In this document: positions 1-10,100 of the stretch, one piece after another
Position numbering within the stretch: the stretch's first letter is position 1
Layout: every line of letters begins with the position of its first letter
NCBI RefSeq assembly: GCF_003148645.1
Contig: NZ_QGGP01000006.1
Location: 124,001-188,000, forward strand
Direction of reading: 5' to 3'
DNA: 64,000 nt
Origin: Xanthomarina spongicola
Lineage (GTDB): Bacteria; Bacteroidota; Bacteroidia; Flavobacteriales; Flavobacteriaceae
Program-made: the position numbers and the translations under genes
The notes under the pieces: model-generated
Database searches by the model: none
What the model saw: the letters and a program-made list of their open reading frames with translations, nothing else
Told to the model about the DNA's origin: nothing

Positions 1-654
1 TCTACTTAAAGGAATCTCATAAGCACCAACTTCAACATTCTTACTATTAAATCTGTCAATTTTATCTAAATTAACAATATACGATTTATGGATTCTTAAG
101 AATTTACCTTCTGGTAATTCTGCCTCAAAAGCTTTCATGGTAGAAAGTACTACTAAACTAGTTTCTTCAGTCACTAATTTCACGTAATCTCCAAGGGCTT
201 CAATCCACTTAATATCTTTAATATAGACTTTACGTTTTTTAAGGTTACTTTTTACAAAAATATGTTCGCCTTCAGTTTCGTTAAAGTCTAATTTTAATTT
301 GTGTTGCTCAACAGCTTTATCAACAGCTGTGTTAAAGCGTTCTCTAGTTATAGGTTTGTGCAAATAATCGGTTGCATCATAATTAAATGCTTTAAAAGCA
401 TATTCTGTTTTTCCTGTAACAAAGATAATTTGGGGTTTGTTGTTTAGTACATCTAGGAGCTCAAATCCATTTAATACAGGCATTTCGATATCTAAAAATA
501 TCAAATCTACCTTATGCGTATTAAGTCCATTTTTAGTCTCTAAAGCACTGTTGTATTCAGCGATTAAGTTAAGAGAAGGATGATTTTCAATTAACTTAAC
601 TATTGAGAGACGCTGAATTGCTGAGTCGTCTACTACTACACAGTTTAAAGTCAT
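1..654 (-). CDS. LytTR-family response regulator, 3' end cut by window edge
   Basis: Reading from the ATG at 654 toward the left edge gives 218 residues without a stop; the C-terminus lies outside the window. Residues 1 to about 115 are a CheY-like receiver: acidic pair D9-D10, phosphoacceptor D55 in the stretch IFLDIEMP, a Thr in the stretch IIFVTGK and the conserved Lys in the stretch LHKPI. From about residue 130 a LytTR DNA-binding domain follows (WIEALGDYVKL, then RIHKSYIVNL). Such proteins usually work with a histidine kinase of the LytS/YehU type, which would probably lie just outside the window. LytTR regulators are typically 230-250 residues, so little is missing. It is divergent from rpsF, and the shared gap holds repeated CGGTTAA-like elements that may be its own binding sites. 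The family call is firm; the regulon is unknown. Confidence 0.93.
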   Translation of the reverse strand, partial: MTLNCVVVDDSAIQRLSIVKLIENHPSLNLIAEYNSALETKNGLNTHKVDLIFLDIEMPVLNGFELLDVLNNKPQIIFVTGKTEYAFKAFNYDATDYLHKPITRERFNTAVDKAVEQHKLKLDFNETEGEHIFVKSNLKKRKVYIKDIKWIEALGDYVKLVTEETSLVVLSTMKAFEAELPEGKFLRIHKSYIVNLDKIDRFNSKNVEVGAYEIPLSR

Positions 655-668
655 AACATTTAATTTAT

Positions 669-731
669 TTCGGTTAAGATATCGACAATAGTACAAAAAA
701 TTCGGTTAAAAACCAAAAAACATCGGTAAAA
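669..731. promoter_or_regulatory. Repeated TTCGGTTAA-like elements, candidate LytTR sites
   Basis: TTCGGTTAAG starts at 669, TTCGGTTAAA at 701 and a weaker ATCGGTAAAA at 722. The starts are 32 and 21 bases apart, about three and two helical turns. The published loose LytTR consensus is a nine-base direct repeat with core GTT at roughly 21-base spacing, and TCGGTTAAG differs from it at one position. The elements lie 15-77 bases upstream of the LytTR gene start, which would fit autoregulation. This is inferred from pattern only. Confidence 0.4.
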
Positions 732-790
732 GGTTTATTTTAACATAATTTAACATTTAAAAATAACACAAATATTGTTTTAGTTTTATG

Positions 791-821
791 TTGTAATATA
801 TAAATAATATTCATATTTTTG
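791..821 (+). promoter_or_regulatory. Promoter of rpsF-rpsR-rplI
   Basis: TTG at 791-793, a 20-base gap and TATTTTTG at 814-821 match the Bacteroidota -33/-7 pattern (TTTG / TAnnTTTG). Transcription would start near 828, leaving a leader of about 24 bases. No ribosomal-protein leader structure was recognised. Confidence 0.75.
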
Positions 822-851
822 CACCCATTTTAACAATAAAATACATTTAAT

Positions 852-1190
852 ATGAATCATTACGAAACTGTTTTCATCTTGAATCCCGTTTTATCTGAAA
901 CACAGATAAAGGAAACAGTACAGAAATACGAAGATTTTCTTGTTTCTAGAGGAGCTAAGATGGTATCAAAAGAAGATTGGGGACTAAAAAAATTAGCTTA
1001 CCCAATTCAAAACAAAAAAAGTGGTTTTTACCACTTATTCGAGTATCAAGTAGATGGAGAAGTTATCAATCCATTAGAAGTAGAGTTTAGACGTGACGAG
1101 CGTTTTATGCGTTACTTAACGGTTACTTTAGATAAACATGCTATATCTTGGGCAGAGAGAAGAAGAGAAAAACTTAAACAAAAAGCGTAA
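852..1190 (+). CDS. rpsF: 30S ribosomal protein S6
   Basis: This 112-residue protein has the S6 signature: it opens with [11 protein letters not shown], has the [19 protein letters not shown] strand pair near residues 44-62, and ends with a basic tail. S6 binds 16S rRNA together with S18 in the platform of the small subunit, and the S18 gene follows after two bases. Its length is close to the family norm of 95-140 residues. It is the first gene of the rpsF-rpsR-rplI operon and has a clear promoter upstream. The ATG at 852 is the only sensible start. No S6 leader autoregulatory structure was recognised in the short 5' region. Confidence 0.98.
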   Translation: MNHYETVFILNPVLSETQIKETVQKYEDFLVSRGAKMVSKEDWGLKKLAYPIQNKKSGFYHLFEYQVDGEVINPLEVEFRRDERFMRYLTVTLDKHAISWAERRREKLKQKA

Positions 1191-1192
1191 TT

Positions 1193-1489
1193 ATGTCATC
1201 TATAGAACAACAAGCAAAAGGAAAAAAAGACGGAGAAATTAGATATTTAACGCCTTTAAATATTGAAACTAACAAGAATAAGAAGTATTGTCGTTTCAAA
1301 AAATCTGGAATTAAGTATGTAGATTATAAAGATGCAGATTGGTTATTAGGTTTTGTAAACGAACAAGGTAAAATTTTACCAAGACGTTTAACAGGAACAT
1401 CTTTAAAATATCAAAGAAAAGTGTCAGTTGCTGTAAAAAGAGCTCGTCATTTAGCATTAATGCCATATGTGGCCGATTTATTAAAATAA
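1193..1489 (+). CDS. rpsR: 30S ribosomal protein S18
   Basis: The 98-residue protein carries the S18 core: [21 protein letters not shown], then [29 protein letters not shown] in the second half. The N-terminus has a short Lys-rich extension ([13 protein letters not shown]), usual in Bacteroidota. S18 binds the 30S platform as a heterodimer with S6, whose gene ends two bases upstream, so the two are probably translationally linked. The single Cys in KKYCRF is not part of a CxxC zinc ribbon, so this looks like a zinc-independent form. Confidence 0.98.
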   Translation: MSSIEQQAKGKKDGEIRYLTPLNIETNKNKKYCRFKKSGIKYVDYKDADWLLGFVNEQGKILPRRLTGTSLKYQRKVSVAVKRARHLALMPYVADLLK

Positions 1490-1502
1490 AACACTCATAA
1501 CA

Positions 1503-1964
1503 ATGGAACTTATATTAAAACAAGACGTTGAAAATTTAGGATTTAAAGACGATGTTGTAACGGTTAAGAACGGTTATGGTAGAAATTTTTTAATTCCACA
1601 AAAGCAAGCTGTTTTAGCTACAGCTTCTGCAAAGAAAGTTTTAGCTGAAAATTTAAAGCAACGTGCTTATAAAGACAAGAAAATAATTGAAGATGCTACT
1701 AAAATGGCTGAAGCTATAAAAGCATTAGAAATTAAAATACCAGCAAAAGCTACCGAAGGTGCTTCTGCAGGAGATAAATTATTTGGTTCTATAACCAAAG
1801 CAGATTTAGTAGATGCTTTTGAAAAAGCTGGTCATACAATTGACAAAAAATTCATCAGCATTACAGGTGGAAACATCAAACGTTTAGGACAGTATAATGC
1901 TGTAATACGTTTACATAGAGAAGTTACTTTCGAATTACCTTTTGAAGTAATTGCTCAAGCCTAA
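1503..1964 (+). CDS. rplI: 50S ribosomal protein L9
   Basis: The 153-residue protein has the conserved L9 N-terminal domain (residues 1-50): MELILKQDVENLG, then VKNGYGRNFLIPQKQAV, the rRNA-binding loop of the family. A charged linker helix follows (residues 50-85), then a C-terminal domain from about 88 (GDKLFGSITKADLVDAF). The length matches the bacterial norm of about 150. L9 binds 23S rRNA near the L1 stalk base. It is third in the rpsF-rpsR-rplI operon, 13 bases after rpsR, and a strong hairpin terminator follows directly, so the operon ends here. Confidence 0.98.
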   Translation: MELILKQDVENLGFKDDVVTVKNGYGRNFLIPQKQAVLATASAKKVLAENLKQRAYKDKKIIEDATKMAEAIKALEIKIPAKATEGASAGDKLFGSITKADLVDAFEKAGHTIDKKFISITGGNIKRLGQYNAVIRLHREVTFELPFEVIAQA

Positions 1965-1984
1965 CAAGGTTGAATAACATATTT

Positions 1985-2015
1985 AAAGCCTCAACGTTGT
2001 TGGGGCTTTTTTTTT
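1985..2015 (+). terminator. Rho-independent terminator after rplI
   Basis: AAAGCCTCAAC pairs with a downstream GTTGGGGCTTT arm (one mismatch) and is followed by a run of T. It lies about 20 bases after the rplI stop and ends the ribosomal protein operon. Confidence 0.85.
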
Positions 2016-2027
2016 AATTTTTTTAGT

Positions 2028-2495
2028 ATGAAATACGCTAGATTAACAAAAGAACAATTCGAAGAATTACATAAAGAGTTTATAAACTTTCTTGCAACTC
2101 AGTCTATAACTGGAGACGAATGGGAAGAAATTAAAACAAATAAACCAGAAGTTGCAGAACAAGAATTAGATGTATTTAGCGACTTGGTTTGGGAAGGTGT
2201 TTTATCTAAAGTTGAATATGTTGAACATATTTCGCCACAGCAAATGCATTTATTCCATTTTAATAAAAAGTACATGCATGTTATAGCTGTAAAGCTTAAA
2301 AATGATATAGATATAACTACAAATGAAGGTTTTGATTGGCTTAGAGGAAATTTAATGGATGATAATGTTGAATTTTTACAAGCTAAAAAAGACTATTCTG
2401 AAGATAAAAATGCTGATAAGTTTAAATTAATTCATCAAGGTGGAGCAATTACTAAAGGGGAATTATATAACTATTTGAATAAGTTGATTAATTAA
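2028..2495 (+). CDS. Conserved Bacteroidota protein of unknown function (DUF6495-like)
   Basis: The 155-residue protein has no signal peptide or membrane segment and should be cytosolic. It is acidic and mostly helical in appearance (MKYARLTKEQFEELHKEF at the start), with a central stretch LDVFSDLVWEGVLSKVEYVEHISPQQ near residues 48-72. It recalls a small conserved family of Flavobacteria (DUF6495), but I cannot verify that assignment. It starts at the ATG at 2028, just after the rplI terminator, so it needs its own promoter or read-through. The stop abuts a degenerate palindromic repeat. No catalytic motif was recognised and no function is proposed. Confidence 0.8.
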   Translation: MKYARLTKEQFEELHKEFINFLATQSITGDEWEEIKTNKPEVAEQELDVFSDLVWEGVLSKVEYVEHISPQQMHLFHFNKKYMHVIAVKLKNDIDITTNEGFDWLRGNLMDDNVEFLQAKKDYSEDKNADKFKLIHQGGAITKGELYNYLNKLIN

Positions 2496-2606
2496 CGTCA
2501 TTGCGAGAAGTGACGATAGGAGCGACGTGGCAATCTGTTTAAAGTTTTTTATCAAGACATTTAAAAGATTACCACGTTTTTTCTATTAAAAAAGCTCGTA
2601 ATGACA
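2496..2606. repeat. Degenerate dispersed palindromic repeat
   Basis: The left end reads CGTCATTGCGAG and the right end reads CTCGTAATGACA, an imperfect inverted pair. Inside them GTGGCAATCT at about 2528 mirrors AGATTACCAC at about 2576. The terminal CGTCATTGCGAG and inner GCAATCT words are typical of non-coding palindromic repeats found many times in Bacteroidota genomes. The element starts at the base after the preceding stop codon and has mismatches in both arms, so it appears to be an old, decayed copy. A second remnant-like word, CCAGCTTTCGCAGG, lies at about 2653-2666. Confidence 0.65.
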
Positions 2607-2618
2607 TGTATAATTCTT

Positions 2619-2626
2619 TATTTTTG
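2619..2626 (+). promoter_or_regulatory. Candidate -7 box for hisS
   Basis: TATTTTTG fits TAnnTTTG and lies 48 bases upstream of the hisS ATG. No good TTTG -33 box was found at the usual distance, so support is partial. Confidence 0.45.
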
Positions 2627-2674
2627 TTTTTCAATTACTAATTAATAGAGATACCAGCTTTCGCAGGAAATATT

Positions 2675-4045
2675 ATGGCACAAAAACCAGGAATTCCAAA
2701 AGGGACAAGAGATTTTAATCCAGAGCAAGTAGCAAAACGCAACTATATATTTAATACCATTCAACATCAATTTGAACTGTATGGTTTTCAATCTATAGAA
2801 ACGCCAAGTTTTGAAAATTCGGAGACCTTAATGGGAAAATATGGCGATGAAGGAGACAGGCTTATTTTTAAAATTTTGAATTCTGGTGATTATTTAAGTA
2901 AAGTTGATAATAATCTTTACAGTAAAAAAGATTCTAATGCTATAACATCTAAAATCTCTGAAAAAGCTCTTCGCTACGATTTAACAGTGCCTTTTGCTCG
3001 TTATGTAGTACAACACCAAAACGAGATTGAGTTTCCTTTTAAACGTTACCAAATGCAACCTGTTTGGAGAGCAGACAGACCTCAAAAAGGACGTTTTAGA
3101 GAGTTTTACCAATGTGATGCTGATGTGGTTGGTTCTACCTCCTTATGGCAAGAAGTTGAGTTTGTGCAACTTTACGATGCTGTTTTTACAGCTTTAAAGC
3201 TGGAAGGTGTTACTATAAAAATTAATAATCGTAAAATTCTATCTGGAATTGCTGAAGTTATTGGCGCAAGCGATAAGCTAATAGATTTTACAGTTGCTTT
3301 AGATAAGCTTGATAAAATAGGCGAGGAGAAAGTAAAAGAAGAAATGCTTGAAAAAGGAATTTCTAAAGAAGGCATTGAAAAACTTCAACCGTTATTTACA
3401 CTTTCAGGTTCTTTTAATTCACAAATTGAACAACTAAAAGCTATTTTAAGTACTTCGGAAGAAGGCAACAAAGGCATTGAAGAATTAGAGTTTATAGATA
3501 AAGCCATTACAGAACTTGGTTTACAAACTGCCACATTACAGTTAGATGTTACGCTTGCACGTGGCTTAAACTATTATACAGGAGCTATTTTTGAAGTATC
3601 TGCACCAGAAACTGTAAAAATGGGTTCTATTGGTGGTGGAGGAAGATACGATGATCTTACTGGTATATTCGGTTTAAAAGATGTTAGTGGTGTTGGAATT
3701 AGTTTTGGATTAGATAGAATCTACTTGGTTTTGGAAGAACTGAATTTATTTCCTGAAACAGTTTCTAAAAACATCGACTTACTATTTATTAATTTTGGAG
3801 AAACCGAAGCCTTATTTTGTTTAAAAGCTATTAAACAATTACGATTAAATAGTATTAATGCCGAATTGTATCCAGATGCTGCTAAAATGAAAAAGCAAAT
3901 GAATCACGCTAATAAACGAAACATTCCTTTTGTTGTTTTAGTAGGTGATGAGGAATTGGAATCTGAAAGTTATACTTTAAAAAATATGACAACAGGTGAA
4001 CAATTCAAGCTTTCATTAAAAGAGTTAATATTAAAATTTCAATAA
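2675..4045 (+). CDS. hisS: Histidine--tRNA ligase
   Basis: The 456-residue protein is a class II aminoacyl-tRNA synthetase that charges tRNA-His. It begins with [13 protein letters not shown], the family N-terminus. Motif 1 lies around residue 40, then the [14 protein letters not shown] stretch (about 107-120), motif 2 with [18 protein letters not shown] (about 131-148), the histidine-specific [10 protein letters not shown] stretch (about 291-300), and motif 3 in the [15 protein letters not shown] region (about 343-357). The C-terminal 90 residues form the anticodon-binding domain. The length is normal for Bacteroidota HisS. It appears to be a single-gene unit, preceded by a palindromic repeat and followed by a hairpin that faces the opposite gene. 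Confidence 0.98.
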   Translation: MAQKPGIPKGTRDFNPEQVAKRNYIFNTIQHQFELYGFQSIETPSFENSETLMGKYGDEGDRLIFKILNSGDYLSKVDNNLYSKKDSNAITSKISEKALRYDLTVPFARYVVQHQNEIEFPFKRYQMQPVWRADRPQKGRFREFYQCDADVVGSTSLWQEVEFVQLYDAVFTALKLEGVTIKINNRKILSGIAEVIGASDKLIDFTVALDKLDKIGEEKVKEEMLEKGISKEGIEKLQPLFTLSGSFNSQIEQLKAILSTSEEGNKGIEELEFIDKAITELGLQTATLQLDVTLARGLNYYTGAIFEVSAPETVKMGSIGGGGRYDDLTGIFGLKDVSGVGISFGLDRIYLVLEELNLFPETVSKNIDLLFINFGETEALFCLKAIKQLRLNSINAELYPDAAKMKKQMNHANKRNIPFVVLVGDEELESESYTLKNMTTGEQFKLSLKELILKFQ

Positions 4046-4052
4046 AAAAGAA

Positions 4053-4072
4053 GCCCTGAAAAATTTCAGGAC
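4053..4072 (-). terminator. Terminator of the 2005-residue secreted protein gene
   Basis: CCTGAAA (4055-4061) pairs with TTTCAGG (4064-4070). On the minus strand the stem runs into GCTTCTTTTTT, so it best fits termination of the minus-strand gene ending at 4122. On the plus strand the following bases are not T-rich, so hisS termination here is less certain. Confidence 0.7.
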
Positions 4073-4121
4073 TCCTCCTCAAAAGCATAGTTGAATTTAT
4101 GATAGATTTGGGGCAATCAAT

Positions 4122-7100
4122 TTAATTAACTAACACTTTTTTATTTATAACGCCTATTTCAGTTTGAAGCTTAATAATATAAGTTCCAACACTTAATTTA
4201 TTTGTTTTAATTTCTGTAATTAATTCTGTTTTTATATCATCAAATTGATATATAGATTGTCCAATAGTATTTAATAACTCAGCTGACTTAATATTAATCA
4301 TCTTAGGATTCTGAATCATGATACTTTCACTACTGTTAATATAAGCAGCTTGAAGTTCGTTTAATAATTCATTTCCTTCAACACTTAATGATTGATTAGA
4401 GAATGTTAATTCAAAGCGATCAAGATATTCGCCAGCTTCTAGATATATTTCATATTTATTATTTCTTAGATTATGATAAATATCTAAAGCTTTATCATGT
4501 AAATAGATTTGTAAATCGTTTGGAATATTCTCTAAAATGTCTATAATTATGTTGTTTAAACCAGCATCTATGGTATGTACACCAATTGGAATAATTGTAC
4601 TTTCAGAGAAAGAGTCTATACCTTGAATGGTATATTTTTCATCCTCAAGTAACCAATACATGTCATCCATTTGATTTTGATATTGTAAACCATCAAATCC
4701 CCAATCTATACCTAGTGTAGCTCTAGAGTCTTCAGTTAATAATAATTGTCTGTGAATGGTATTTACAGAATTAAAACCTAAGCGAATTTTCATTCTAGAA
4801 TCCGTATTGTTTTCAGTTGTGGCTTGTCTGATATAAACTGATGAGCTACTACCTTCTTTTTGGAATACACGTTGATTATTATTAAATTTAATTGTTCCGG
4901 TACTTTCTCCAGTAACAAAGAACCCTTGTCCTACAGCTATATATCTTCCTGGCACTTTAGTTCCAGTTCCTGTCTGTGCAACATCTGGGTCAGGAGTTCC
5001 CCAAGCAGCTGCTGGTGTTCCACCAGATAAATTATAAGTTCCATAGCCTCCTTGATATTCTGCAAGTACGTGAGAGCCACCTCCCCAATGTTCCCAGAAG
5101 TATAGCGTACCACTGATTAAAGGGTCTGTTTCTGGTAATCCTCCTGGATCTGTATAATCTATAACTGGACCATTATCTAATATAAATTGGTCTGCATCTA
5201 TTGCTGATGCATATGGGTTTCCAACTAAATAATCGTTATTAATAGATAAATCTAAAGAGATATCTCCATTGTTTGGTTTTCCTTGATACACATAATTTTG
5301 TTCAAGAGCTAAATTTCCAGCTGTGTTAGCTATCCCTTTCATAGTGAATCCTTCACCAGCTTTTATGGTTCCAGTATTTCTAACATGTTGCCATGCAGAG
5401 TAAGTATCACTTGGTAAATTTCCATATTTCCAAATCCAATAATTAGCAATGCTAATAGGTGGACCTACACTTCCATCGTAACCTCCTACAAAACTAATAT
5501 TAGCAGGTGTAGCTGAATTTGTACCATCTCTAAATATATTATTATTTAAAGTGTAGCTATAGTTATTTGGGTTAAGTGGATGTAAAGGATTTATAGTTGA
5601 AGTAAATCCAACAGGTGAACTCCAATAGTTATAAGTAAATAAGTCCTTAGTACCTTGTTGATCTCTTTCTAAGACTCCAGAAACACCAACAGATAAATCA
5701 CTATTTTTAGATTGAATAAGTTGGGATTCTCCTTCAAGATCGATTTTCCCATTCAATTCTAAATACCAGCTAACATTTAGCCCATTTCCTTTATATGTGG
5801 AAGTTGCTTTATTTGTTGTTCCATTAACAGTTAGTGTGTTGGCGTTTACAATAAGACCTAAAACGTGTCTTTCTCGCCCTAAACTTCCATAAGTATCTAT
5901 TTCAACATTATGGTCTGTTTGAACAATATTCCAATTTACTTCAGTAGACCCATCTACACTAATACTATTTGGTAAATTCCATACAGAGTTACCATAAGTC
6001 CAAGGTGTTGATGCAGTGCTATTTTTCCATTCTCCATTCCTAATAGTTGTATAAGGTAGTGGAGCTGTTTGTAGTTCGGTTGTTGTTATGTTTTTTGGAT
6101 TTCCATGAAAAATATTATTTGACCTATCCTCAGATGTGTCTGATGTCATTGGGTAATATCCCTTCAAATTAGCCCATAGTAAACCACCAGAAATATCTTT
6201 AGGGATAACTTTTCCTCTAACTGCAGTAGAATTTTGTTCAATTTCTTGATTCATCATTTCTCTTAACTGTTGAGTAGAAAGTGCTACAGTCCATAATCTT
6301 ACTTCATCAATATATCCATTAAAATGATTTTTTGGCGTATTTGGTGTATCGCTATCATACATAGCTCCGATTAAAAATTTAGCTGATGTATTTGCTGGTC
6401 CTGAATCAGGTGTGTCTCTATTCACTTCAACTCCATCTATATAAATGATTGCAGTTGTGCCATCGAAAGTAGCTGCCACATGATACCATTTATTGTTTGT
6501 TATGTCATGAGGAGAAGTAATGTTGATTTTTTCTGCACCAGCATTATCATACCATGTCAAGTTTAAATAATTACTATTCATAGATAAATGATATCCTCTT
6601 TTATTTCCTGCTCCGGATTTAGTGTCTCTTTTAGAAAGAATTGTACCAGAAGTAGTCGTAGCTTGTTGTAAGATCCATGCTTCAATTGAAAAATCAGTAG
6701 GCATATCATGGTTGTCACCTATATCGATATAATCATTTATTCCATCAAAATCTATTGAAGAGGTTGTTGCTCTCCAGTCTCTATCATAACCACCATCTGC
6801 AAAAGCGTGAGAGTTTGGTTGTAACGTGTTATTTGTAGCCTCAGGACTAGAATCATCATTATCAAATCCATCGTCTAAACCATCTCTATCAGAATCTGTT
6901 CCAGTAAATAAACCAGTATCAGCATTTGGAGAATCACTTCCATTTACAACACCATCTCCATTTGTATCATGACCTTCAATAATATCGTTTTCTTCATGAT
7001 CATCAGAATCTGTATCTAAATAATCTGGTATTCCATCATAGTCTGTATCAACTGGAAGTAATCCGTTTCCACCAAAACTACTAGAATTATCAAAAATATT

Positions 7101-10100
7101 TAAAATACCATCTGTATCTGTATCTGTGTATGTATAAGCAATGTAAAGAGTTGTTGATTGAGCTTCAGTATTGTCTGTAATACCATCATCATCTGAATCA
7201 ATGTCCATAAAATTAGGATATCCTGTTCCATCTAAATTGGCATTTGGATATGTGTCAGGAAATCCATCTAATCCTGTATCTGCTCCAGTAATTAATCTAC
7301 TTGAAGCGCCATCATAACTATCATGATATCCATCTAAATTTGCATCTGTAAACCCATCAATTTGACCATCTCCATTTACATCTGGCTCACCAATTTCAAT
7401 AATATCTGTAATACCATCATTATCACTATCTAAATCTCTACTATTTATAATTCCATCTTTGTCAAAATCAATATACGTTTCTAGTTTTGTTCTTTCATAG
7501 GTGTTATAATTAGCTGAATCAACATCTAAAATATCTGCAATTCCATCTTCGTCTGTATCAGTCAAGTCATCAACAATTCCATTTCCATCTATATCTGTTC
7601 CTCCAGATTCAACTAAATCTGGAATTCCATCATTGTCACTATCTGAATCATGATAATCTTCAACGGTATCACCATCAGTATCTAAATTACAGTATTCAAT
7701 ACCTGCAATACGTATAGAAGAGCCTATAGGCTGGTCTACTATAAAATCTATTTTACTTACACGAATATTTGGAAAATAAAAATAGGCTGTGCCATATTGG
7801 TCACTACCAATAGCTTCTCCATCATTATTAGTTGAAGTACCATTTGTTACATCTGTAACCGTATTTCCTGATTGAGAAATATATGATCCTAAATAGTATA
7901 TATTGACATTCGTTATTAAATCAATTAAATTATTTGAATCATCGTAAGCATTTACAGTATAAGTTTCATCTTCGTCAAAATCGACTAATCTAAAAGTTAG
8001 ATTGTCAACAGGTGTTCCAAAATCTAAAGTTAAAGTTCCTGAAGTACTTGGTCCTTTTGTTCTTATTGACCATCCATGATCTCCAGCGTCATAACTTGTT
8101 ATAGCTGTAAATGTTCCTGTATAACTATAATCAATAGTATTTCCATCGTCTAATGTTTGAGAGAATGGAAAATCACTTAATAATGATTCTTCATTTCCTG
8201 CACCATAAGGGTCGGAATTTAAGTCTTCTAGTTGTCCTGAATGGCAACCTTCTAATTGATCTGTTAAACCATCGTTATCATCATCCGAATCTTTATAATC
8301 TGCAATACCATCTAAATCATTATCTGGTTTAGTTGGAGGAATAAAAATATAGTCATTACTTGTATACATAAAGAAATCAAAACTAATATCTGAACTAGAA
8401 TCACTCTCTTGGTGTACTTCTACTGCTATTTCATTACTTCCCAAAGTTACAATGTTTGCTACATTTAAAGATACCCAGCCATTTTCGTTAGCTGTTACAC
8501 TAGATGCCCATGTATTGTACAATATTGTTCCAACAGGCATATTATCACGCCATACTTCGGTTCCATTTATATAAACAACCATACCATCATCTCGTACAGC
8601 ATTTATATTAAGTGTTGTGTTTGAAACATCTGTAGCTGAAGCTGTAAAAGAGCGTCTAAAATATGTAGTTGCATTTTTTTGTGTACCTGATGTGCCAGCA
8701 TCTGTATCTATAAAACCGACAACTGTTACTTCATCTCCATCTCCATAACCTAATTGTGCATTTCCGGTTGCCCAGTTTGCTCCTGTTGGCGATACATCGG
8801 CTGTTTGCCAAACAGTACCTTGGTCTGAACCATCGTCTAAATAACTCCATAAACCTCCTTGTTCAATTAAGTAGCTTGTACCACTTACATCAAACGTGTA
8901 TGGGCTTTCTGAAGCATCTGGATCATCATTAGGTATATTTACTGTATCTGTAAAAACACCAGATGAGCTAGGTGCATATCTTACAATAAATGTTGAAGAA
9001 GCTCCTGGTGCTATAGGAGTTGTTGGTTGTGTTAATATTACGAAATCTGAACCCGTAAGTGTACTAACTGGACTTGTAATATTTAAAGCAAAGGATCCTG
9101 TATTTTGAATCGTATATGTTCTATCGAAAAAACTACCAGAATTAACATTTCCAAAATCGGTATGATCTGTGATTGAGGTTATGGTTTGACCTGAAACTAT
9201 GTTTGTTGAGTTACCTTGCACATTAATGTCTGGTAATGGTGGTGTACCAACACCCTGAACAGTAAACGTATAATTGGGCTCATCAGCATCATTATTGGTT
9301 ATTGTAACCGTAGATGATTTAGTACCTATGGTTATTGGATTAAATGTAATAGTAAATGAAGTAGATGCACCAGGTCCAATCGAATTCGCTGTTCCAGTTG
9401 TATTTAAAGTAAAATCTATATTATTACTTAAAGCTACAAGTGGTAAAGGCGAAAGTATTAAATTACAAGTACCATTGTTTTGTACTATAAAAGTTGTAGC
9501 AGTAGAGCTCCCTCCAACTCCAATATTCCCAAAGTCTGTACTGTTAGTAACAGATGGACTATCTGTACTAAAGTCGCTAATAGGAGCTAAGCTAATATCA
9601 ACAATATCTGCTTCTGGATTAACAGTAGCAGATAGTCTAAAAATCCATACGCCATCTGCGTCATTTGTTGCATCACTTGCTATTCTAACATCTGTTTGAT
9701 AGGTCGTACCACAGGTAAAACTATTTAAAGTAATAGTAAATGGTGCAGGAGCGTCTTGACCTCTAATACTTACATTCGTTAATGGCGAACTAATTGTGAA
9801 ATCTGTTGTATTAGTTAACGTAAGACTAGATATATCTAACCTACCATTAGAAGTATTATCTACATAAAATGTTCTTGAAGAAGTATTGCCAAAATCTGTA
9901 AAATCTGCAGTGGCAGGAGTAAAGTCATTATCTCCAATAGCAACACCATTTCCTAGAACTTGAATTACAGGAGTTGGAGCTGCATTTCTTGATGCAACAC
10001 TTTTAGTTGACATCGTTTTTTTATGATTTCCATTTTTGGGGTCATTATTGTCAAGGTTATTATGACTTGTAATTGCAAATCCATTTAAAAATATAAATAG

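Noticed and set aside
7180-8330. DNA tandem repeat in the 2005-residue gene
   Set aside because: The similarity is due to the encoded DxDxDG protein repeats; the nucleotide copies are not uniform in length or sequence.
8896-9699. Open plus-strand frames inside the 2005-residue secreted protein gene
   Set aside because: They are antisense to a clear coding region with signal peptide, domains and sorting signal, and their products have no recognisable features.
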